A stretch of DNA of 64,000 bases. It comes from Cryptomeria japonica. Its lineage: Eukaryota > Streptophyta > Pinopsida > Cupressales > Cupressaceae. Below, one piece after another: positions 56,405 to 64,000 of the stretch. Position 1 is the stretch's first letter; the number at the start of each line of letters is the position of its first letter. A program made the position numbers and the translations under genes. The notes below the pieces were generated by a model, which was given only the letters and a program-made list of their open reading frames with translations, did no database searches and was not told the origin of the DNA. The stretch is from positions 478,910,157-478,974,156 of the forward strand of contig NC_081412.1 of NCBI RefSeq assembly GCF_030272615.1, given 5' to 3'.

Positions 56405-56890
56405 TAATTCAAACAGTAGTTATTGGGAGTGTAATATCAATCTTGACTTCTCCAACTTGGAGATCAAAAGCTTTATTAGCAAGATTATTGGCCTCTTTGT
56501 TTCCTTCTCTAAGAACATGTGTGACGCTAAAGCTTTTAAAACGAGAATATAGTGCTTTAATCCTCTGAATTTCCTTGTCATTTTCCAGTTTGGAGCTTTG
56601 CCTTTGACAATGACTTGGGTGAAAATTTGTGAATCCCCTTCTAATTGGAGCTTTGAAACACCTAATCTTCTTACCACATGGATTGCCAATATAGCCTCTT
56701 GGGCTTCTGAATCATTTTTTGTACCCAAAGGTAGGTGTTGCAAACCCTTGGCTATAATTTTGCCTTCACAATCCTTAGCAACACATCCTATGCTAGCAGG
56801 ACTAGGATTACAACAAGTTGCACCATCAAAATTCACTTTAACCCAACCTTGATCTAGTGGTCTCCATGTAGATAAACTTACTCTAGACCT
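56405..56890 (-). pseudogene. LINE 3'-end fragment: RNase H (RVT_3) domain
   Basis: On the minus strand GWVKVNFDGATCCNPSPASIGC (about 56780-56850) starts a plant-type RNase H with the first Asp. Next come NDSEAQEAILAIHVVRRLG with the Glu, and LQLEGDSQIFTQVI with the next Asp (about 56620-56660). A one-base shift near 56570 changes frame, after which VTHVLREGNKEANNLANKAF (about 56470-56530) gives the last catalytic block. Such a domain is the C-terminus of plant L1-type LINE ORF2. The remaining LINE is absent, so this is a fragment whose 5' side was lost. Confidence 0.8.
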
Positions 56891-56929
56891 AGTTGGATTA
56901 ACCCTATCAGACCCATTAACGGGTTGATT

Positions 56930-57113
56930 TATTTAATATATGATATAATATGAATATTATGATATAGCTAGGAATAATAGAATAATGAAAAATGAATATT
57001 ATAAGACAATGGAAAAATAATAATATTATATTATATGGATCCACTTAATAATGATTGGAAAATTGAGATTAAATAAGAGGACATTTTAATGGAAATTTTT
57101 ACGTGTCTACATT
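56930..57113 (-). repeat. possible LTR remnant of a gypsy element
   Basis: A very AT-rich stretch ends ACGTGTCTACA. Read on the minus strand it begins TGTAGACACGTAAAAATTTC, like the starts of LTR A (TGTAGACACATAAAATT) and LTR D. Only the terminal similarity supports this. Confidence 0.3.
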
Positions 57114-58810
57114 TATATAAAAATATACCTCAAGAGAGATCATATATATGAAGGATTCCAACAAGAGGCAAAATTCAAAAAAATTACAATGCTTCTAGGC
57201 AATTCATGTCTACAAGTCTTCAAATCTTTATGCCTCCACACCTTCTTAGCTTCAAATCTCTTTTCAAATCTTATTTTCCTATCATCTCGTAGATCTCATA
57301 TTCACCTTGAGTACATACAAAACAACTGCGAATTCTTCCTTCTCTTCTTTTATCTTTCTCCTCTCAAGCTAATTGCTCACACTCTTCTTTATGTATTTCT
57401 CTAGAGCAACTTGCAAGTTCTTTGTCCAACCTTGATGTTCTTTATTGTTTCCTCTTAAAACGATGGAAGGGGGTAGAGGTTAAAACCTTTGCGAGGCACC
57501 AAAAAGAGGCACCCAGTTTTGATCTTTCATTTCCCATAACTTAACCTTTGAAATTCAAAAAAAAAAATGAAAAAAAAAAAACACATTTTTGCTTCCAAAA
57601 TGTGTTTTCAATGTTACTACACCATATCCCATGACTTGTTTCTATAGATACCTTTAAATAATGAATAAAAACATGAACCAAGTTGTGCTCCTTTCCAATT
57701 TGAAGAGTCATTAATCATTTGTCCAAAATTATCTAGTTTCCCCCTCCATTTTAAGCACTCGAATTGAAAGGATAAGACAAGAAAACAATTAATTTTCAAT
57801 TCTATAATATGCCAATGAATCTCGTCAACCTTGAAACTTTGAATTTGTGTAATATAATACTCTTAAAACCACAATAATCACCCTATTTGTCTTTGATAAA
57901 ACAAATATTTTATCTTGATAAAATTAATATTTTATCTTTCAACACTCCAAAATATGCTCTTAAAGATCTAGCCTACACCAAAAATGAAAATCTTTAACAT
58001 AAGAATATTTATTTTATCTTTCAACACTCCAAAATATGCTCTTGAAGCTCTAGCCTACACTAAAAATGAAAATCTTGAACATAAGAAGAAAAATTATCTT
58101 TTTTGGTGACGCAAGAGTGTTTGTGAGCCCAGATGCTCTTGCATCACTTTGTGAATAATAGAAAATAAAATGTTGAAAATGATAATCCTAGCTAGGTGCA
58201 ACAAACTATTTATATTGGAAATAACAAACAACACATTAATGGTCATCTACACAATAGAAAATAAATCAAAATAGATCTCAAAAAATGAACTAGGTCATTG
58301 CCTTAGTGAGGCATGACAACCTCACCTTCCATTTGTATCTAGATAAAGGAGTGAAATAAAAAAATGCCTTCTCAAATATTAAACAACAAATAGACACTCA
58401 CCTAAATAATACAAGATAGCGAAAAAATTATCCTAAAAAAAATATTTGAGTCATTGCTTTAATGAAGTATGATGACCTCACTTCTTATTCAAAATAAGAC
58501 TAACAAGTGCATTGCATGAACACTGAATAGATCTCCACATTCTCTTTGCCAAATATTTTTAAAGCAATAAAACAAACAAAACAATATTGAACAACTACAA
58601 ATACAAAGTATAATAAAATTTGAGGAAGAAGAAATCTTGTGGTGAACTATTGTGTATTGCACACTACAACAATGGAAGCAATATCATTTCATATTTGTAG
58701 GCCATCATATGGACACTTATTAGTACAGGCTGAGTACTATTGTAACGCCTTTACTTTTAATTACTTAACTATTTATTAATAAAATTTAATTGAACTAGAA
58801 ATTCTAAGTG
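57114..58810. repeat. AT-rich filler with an 82-bp tandem duplication
   Basis: At about 57931-58094 an 82-bp unit containing TTTATCTTTCAACACTCCAAA and ATATGCTCTT is present twice with few changes. A poly-A pair lies near 57559-57583. Otherwise I see no gene. Confidence 0.7.
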
Positions 58811-58836
58811 GATTAAATTAGCGAAAATGCCTCTAC

Positions 58837-60842
58837 GTGCGAAAAAGCAATGCAATGCATCGACATTTTTTTTTTAGCGTTCTTATCCGCCGCGGGGAAA
58901 TTACAGAGGCTCTACAAATCATTTCGTTGTTTTGGCTAATAACTCCGGGATTGAGGATCTTGGAAGGGTCATATCACAGACCCGTGATCAAGAGGTCTTC
59001 TTTGCAAAAACAAAATACTCTTTGGTTAATGCGATTAGGGCTCCCCCCCCCTCTTTACAAGGGTTGGGATCGGGATTGGCATTTGGTGAGCCACAGAAAT
59101 AACAGGGCTTTAGGGAAACCAAACGACCCCAAATGGAATTCTAGTCATTGACGGGAGGAGGGTTTTGTAAAACCTAACCAGTCAAAGAGTTCCTCTGCTT
59201 GCTATATTTTTCCTTCACGAAAATCTTTGGGTAAATTTTCAGAGGATATGGAAACCCCTGGTTGTCACAATTCTAAGGAAGTCGAGCACCCATTGTTAGA
59301 TCTACCTTCAAATTCCCTAGCTTCTCCTAATGGGTTGGTCATTGAAATTGATAATCATACCCAGGCCAAGTATCAAATGCATTGTAGCGACAGAATGATC
59401 TTTGCTCGGTGGAAAGGTTGGGGGATCCCGTCTAAACAAATTGCCAACGGGGTGTCATCTTCCTTCAGTAACCAAGTAAAAAATGACATCCTTCCTGATA
59501 ATTTCTTAGCTATTGAATGTGGTAATTAGAGTCTGAGAAATTCACTGTTAAACGGGGATATATTAACATTTAAGGGTCTAGGGTTCAATTGCTGGGAATG
59601 GCAACCTCTCTTTCTCCCATCTCAATTCAATTCCTGCATGGTCAATAGAGCAATTTCATTGGATAAATTTTTTGTAGAATTGCGAAATAATGACTTTTTA
59701 AGAATAATAGGCAACAAAATAGGTAAATTTGTAGAAGTCAAAAAATCAGCCCTAAGCTTCTTTAACCAGCTCCTAATTGTTAAATGAATATTAACATTAA
59801 ATCTTTAGAGCCTATAACTCTGAAATGCGATAAATCTTGTTTAACCCTAGAATTACCCTTTTATAATGGTTCTTTTGAAAATTCTATGCCAAGGAAGATC
59901 CCCTTCGAGAAACCTTTCCCTAAATCGTTGCTCATGTCTAATGGCGCACCATTCATTTTCATGGAAGGAGGGGGTTTCACCCTAGAGGGCTATAAGATTG
60001 ATAATAACCCTAATCTCACCTCAGACCTATGCCATCATAGCTCCCTTGTTAAGCCCTCTCGCTCCCCTCTTCCTCCACTGCTAACTATAAATTCACCTAT
60101 AGATGACTCTCTTCTTAGGGATCGAGATCTGGAAGATGGTGAAATCAATGAGGTTATCCCTTAGAAAGAGCAGCTCGGTCTGACAAATATGTCATCATCT
60201 AGCTCTCTCATTCCACCAGAAAAGCTGAATCCCTTGGGGTCTCCCCCTTTAATTGAACTAATTGCCTCTGAGCAATTAGCAGTGATGGATAGGCTTTCCC
60301 CGGATCCGGGATTGGCATCCTTGAAGGATCATCCAATCTCTCTAGCCTCAATATTGGAGGGCTTTGAGGAGGCAAAGGCTCGCTCTACACCTTTGAAAGC
60401 CATTTTTGATACAATTGTAGAATCTGAGAGTGATCATGTGGCTAGGGAAGTTAACATCATTGCCAATTTTCTAGGGGAAGAAGTAGTAAATGACCTCATG
60501 GATCAATTGGTTGCCGAAATTTGTGATGATGAGGAGTTGTAAAGACAAAGGGATTTCTTAGTAAAAAATATAGTAGATGTTACTAGAGTCAACTTAGAAA
60601 TAGATGATCTATTTATAGCATTAGATAACTTAGAAAATGATAACCCAAATACTCTAGGCATTCTCAGCTCTGACAGAAGCAAAGACTCTCTTGACTATGC
60701 TAAACACAGTAAGAGAAGAGGTAGGAGATCCCTTGCTGAACTAAGATCAAAGGATGGAGATGCCAAGGGTCAGGCTAAAATATCTACTCTTTTTAATGCA
60801 AGGGAGGGGAAGTTCCTCCCTAGAGAGCCATGGAAATCATAA
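58837..60842 (+). pseudogene. L1-type LINE ORF1 (RNA-binding protein), broken
   Basis: ORF1 of plant L1 LINEs makes an RNA-binding protein that coats the transcript. The frame from 58837 has a stop at 59149 and goes on past 59227 (MGKFSEDMETPG) to 59784, with a stop at 59527. Near 59630-59750 it holds MVNRAISLDKFFVELRNNDFLRIIG-like text that recalls the DUF4283 type found in plant LINEs. From 59784 another frame carries on (MNINIKSLEPITLKCDK) through MSSSSSLIPPEKLN (60189), closing with KISTLFNAREGKFLPREPW and TAA at 60840-60842. I see no zinc knuckle. The 5' end is uncertain. Confidence 0.65.
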
Positions 60843-61600
60843 CATGGAATGTTAGGGGTCTGAATGCCCCTAACAAACATCTCTGATTCTAAACCAGATA
60901 TAATGTTAATCCAAGAAACCAAAAAGAACTCCTCTGAGATAGTCCTTTTAGAGAAAAAACTAGGCGTTAGATAGCTAAAGCACTCCCCTGCTACAGGGGC
61001 CTCAGGCGGCTTAGCCATCATTTGGGACTCTAGATTCATCTCATTTACACCTTTAGAGATTAAGCAAAATTGGATGGGAGGAGAAGTAGTAAGTTATAAA
61101 AATAACCTAAGATTCAAATTGATTAACGTTTACGGTCCTATCCAAAATAGGGATAAGGCTAGGGTGTGGGTGGAACTGGAGTCTTTCCTCAGAAGTTTCC
61201 CAAATGATGTATGCATCATTGGGGGAGATTTCAATGCTATCACTAAGGTAGCAGACAAAAGAGGAGGTAGCAACAAACTTCCTCCAGCGGCTATAGATTT
61301 CAATCATTGGATCAATAGGAACTCCCTGTTGGAAATCCAAATAGCAGAAAATGCCTTCACCTTGAAAAATAGAAGGCTTGGTTTTTGTAACATTGTTGAG
61401 AAACTAGATAGGTTCTTTATCCATGGGGGCTCTCGGAGCTTAACTTTACCCTGAATGCAAAACCCCTCCCTTTAGCAGGATCTGACCATTTCCCACTCCA
61501 ACTAATCTTAATATCTGACCACTCCCCTAAAAAATGTCCCTTCAAATTTGAGAGCATGTGGTTCAGAGATGATAACTTTTAAAACTTAATTGAGAACTGG
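60830..61600 (+). pseudogene. LINE ORF2 endonuclease (APE type)
   Basis: The start codon at 60830 overlaps the ORF1 stop by 13 nt and opens MEIITWNVRGLNAPNK, the usual start of plant L1 endonuclease. A deletion of some tens of bases after this (about 60878) shifts the frame. PDIMLIQETKKN with the catalytic Glu follows near 60895-60930. Then come NVYGPIQNRDKARVW, CIIGGDFNAITK (about 61212-61247) and LDRFFIHGG. After another shift near 61450, AGSDHFPLQ (about 61477-61503) has the final Asp-His. It would nick target DNA for primed reverse transcription. Confidence 0.85.
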
Positions 61601-64000
61601 TGGAGAAGCTCTATTTTCTCTGGTTTGAAGATGTTTATTACCACAAGCAAGCTAAAGCTTATCAAAAGGAAGCTCTTAGAATGGAACAAGACTAATTTTG
61701 GAAATATTTTCAATAAAAAACTCCTAATAGAAAATGATCTTAAGAATGTTAACATTGAGGTTCTTGAGAAGGGGATGGATGAACATCTCTTCCTCAAAGA
61801 AAAGGCTCTACTCTCTGAGTATGAAAAGACACTCTCAAGTGAAGAGATCTTTTGGAAACAAAAATTGAGGGAGACTTGGTTGAGTGATGGGGACCGAAAT
61901 ACTAAGTTTTTCTACAATAGTACTAAGCAAAGGTGATGTGTCAATCGAATTTCTAAAATTAAGAATTGCCAGGGTTCCATCCTGTCTGAACCGGATGATG
62001 TGGCCTCCGAGGCAGCAAGGTTTTTTGATAAAATCTTAAACAATATTGAAGGCTCCAACCTCAGAGGCCAACTCAATATTATCAAGAATCTTCCAAAATT
62101 CATTAACGATGCAACAACAAAATCCTGTCAAAGAAATTCTCTGAGGAGGAGGTTAAATCTGTCCTTATGAAGATGAATCCCAACAAGGCCCCGGGCCTGG
62201 ATGGCTTCCCCACTAGCTTTTTCCAAAAATGTTGGGGTTTTATGGGGACAGAGATCACGGACACCTTAGAAGGTATTAGGAACTCTAGTAAGATTCTCAA
62301 AGAAATCAACAATACCTTCTTAGCTCTCATCCCCAAAAAAGAGAATCCTGAAAGCTTTAATGACTTGAGACCAATAGCCCTTTGCAACACTCTGTACAAA
62401 CTCTTAACCAAAACCCTAGCAGCCAGACTCCAGAATCTTCTCCCCATTATCATTAGTGAAGAACAAACCGGCTTCATAGTAGATAGATCAATCTATGATG
62501 AGGTTATTATAGCCCAAGAGGCCATTCATTTGGTCCAGCTCAACAGGGCCCCAATTATGCTAGTCAAATTAGACATAAGCAAAGCTTACGACAAAGTTGA
62601 TTGGCGCTTCTTATGTAAATGCTTAGAGGCCTTTGGATTTTCCAAATCCTGGATCAACCTAATCTTTGAATGTATATCCACCCCCAAATTCTTGGTCTTG
62701 GTTAATGGTTCCCCAGAAGGTTTCTTCAACAGCTTAAGAGGGCTCAAGCAAGGAGATCCTATGTCCCCCTTCCTCTTCATCATCATGGCTAAAGCCCTAG
62801 GTAGATCCATCTCTAAGGCCAAAGAGGAAGGTGGGATCCAAGGAATCCCCATTACCAGCGGCCTCCCTCCCTTTACCCACCAACAATTTGTCAACGACAC
62901 GATGCTTTTTGGGTAGGGAAGTGTAAGGGAAGCAAGTGCCTTCAGAGGCATCCTTAATTCCTATATGCTAGCCTCGGGTCAAGAGGTGAATCTGGCCAAG
63001 TCTGCAGTTTTTATGTTCAACATAGACCCCTCCTTAGGAAAAGTGATCAACAATGTCCTAGAGATTAGTGAAGGAACTCTTCCTTGCAAATACCTAGGCA
63101 TTCCCCTTGACAAGGGTAGAAGACCCTCAAAATTATGGGACAACTTGGTGGATAAAATCAAGTCTAGGATTAACACTTGGAAAGGAAAATGGCTCTCATG
63201 TGCAGGTAGAGAAACCTTGGTTAGATCAGTCTTGTCAGCTATGCCCATTTACCAGCTCTCCTGTCAACATTTATCTTCTTCTAAACTTGCAGAGCTCAAC
63301 AAGCATCTCAGGACTTTCTTTTGGCAAGGTGCTAATGACAACCGTAAAATATCACTCATATCCTGGGACAAGATATGCAAACCTAAATAAGAAGGAGGAG
63401 TTGGCATTAAAAACCTTCATGATCAGGGCAAAGCCTTGGGTGCCAAGTTGGTCTGGAGGATGTTCAGAACCCCCCACCTCAAATGGGCTCGCTTGCTGCA
63501 CCACAAATACCTTAATGGAGGGAATCCTATCCAAATCTTCAAAGAAACCAACCCTCCCAGAGGGTCCTTCCTATGGAATTTTATGTTAGACTGCAGGAGG
63601 ATTATCTCTGATAGACTTACTTGGAACCTGGTGTCCGGGGATAAAGCTCTTTTTTGGTCGGATTCATGGGGTGGATATAAGGCTATTGATAATATCCATG
63701 ACTTTGGTGCTACTCGTATCCTTCTTGAATCTCATAGAGGACCCATGTTAAACAACTATATCTCTCCTTCAGAGGATGGGGCTGGTTGGTAGTGGATCGA
63801 GAAGGAAGATGAGGATATCCCGGTAACGGATAAACAAAAACTTATGGCAATTCTTAAATCAAGGAACATTGCCTTAGGTCAGAATGAGGACAAGCCCATC
63901 TAGGATGGCTCCCTAAGAGGAGAATACAACTCCAAGGATGGGTACTCTCTCATCTCCAAATCATTTATAAGACCTATGACTGAGCTTCCCTTGAAACTTT
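61601..64000 (+). pseudogene. LINE ORF2 reverse transcriptase and C-terminal part, runs off the window
   Basis: The linker has RETWLSDGDRNTKFFYN (about 61869-61920). The reverse transcriptase has NKAPGLDGFPTSFFQKCW (about 62182-62235), LRPIALCNTLYKLLTK, KLDISKAYDKVDWRFL with the first Asp (about 62566-62610), GLKQGDPMSPFLFII (about 62740-62785) and the active site QQFVNDTMLFG (about 62884-62914), where the family has FADD. The second Asp is intact but the first is Asn. A stop TAG at 62914 and others at 63388, 63790 and 63901 follow, with the frame kept. The C-terminal part has PCKYLGIPLDKGRRPSKLW and NLVSGDKALFWSDSWGG typical of plant L1. The RNase H would be beyond the window. Confidence 0.9.

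Overview
The window looks like an intergenic, repeat-packed stretch of a large seed-plant nuclear genome. Typical plant Ty3/gypsy, Ty1/copia, LARD-like and L1-type LINE remains fill almost everything, and no intact host gene is visible. Old decayed elements with long LTRs and deep nesting would suit a gymnosperm, but that is an inference and no single marker proves it. Nearly every reading frame is broken, mostly by TAG and TGA codons.

Layout. 1-4360 holds fragments of two minus-strand gypsy elements, each a 5' leader running into a primer-binding site and an LTR. From about 4390 a plus-strand Tat-like gypsy element (called A here) begins without its 5' LTR. Its reverse transcriptase is split by a 17,050-bp copia element (B, 8854-25903) with a 5-bp target duplication. 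B is itself invaded by an 8.4-kb LARD-like element (F, 10277-18723) in gag and by an odd single-LTR insertion (G, 20129-21630) just before integrase. Further along, A is hit by a 2.56-kb solo LTR (C, 27539-30098). It then meets a gypsy solo LTR (D, 30196-31654) flanked by 219-bp direct repeats of A-family pol, so the integrase side (31655-33003) belongs to a second A-family copy. That copy ends in a polypurine tract and a 3' LTR (34505 to about 36673).

From 36676 to 54469 lies a large minus-strand gypsy element (E), of the same LTR family as D. On the minus strand it carries a leader, gag, protease, G-patch-like segment, reverse transcriptase, RNase H, archaeal-type RNase H and integrase. Between integrase and the 3' LTR it carries, on the opposite strand, a decayed gene for a plant mobile domain (PMD) protein with a glycine-rich tract and a coiled coil. 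The word TAGCGCAT is repeated in the non-coding leader of both transcription units, in the same orientation relative to each. This captured antisense gene together with the shared word is the most interesting system in the window.

54470-64000 contains an unrecognised broken gene (55196-55931, minus), the RNase H tail of one LINE (56405-56890, minus), AT-rich filler, and the first 5.2 kb of an L1-type LINE (from about 58837, plus) that runs off the window.

The genes do not form a host pathway. They are layers of mobile DNA, and the order of insertion can be read from the nesting.
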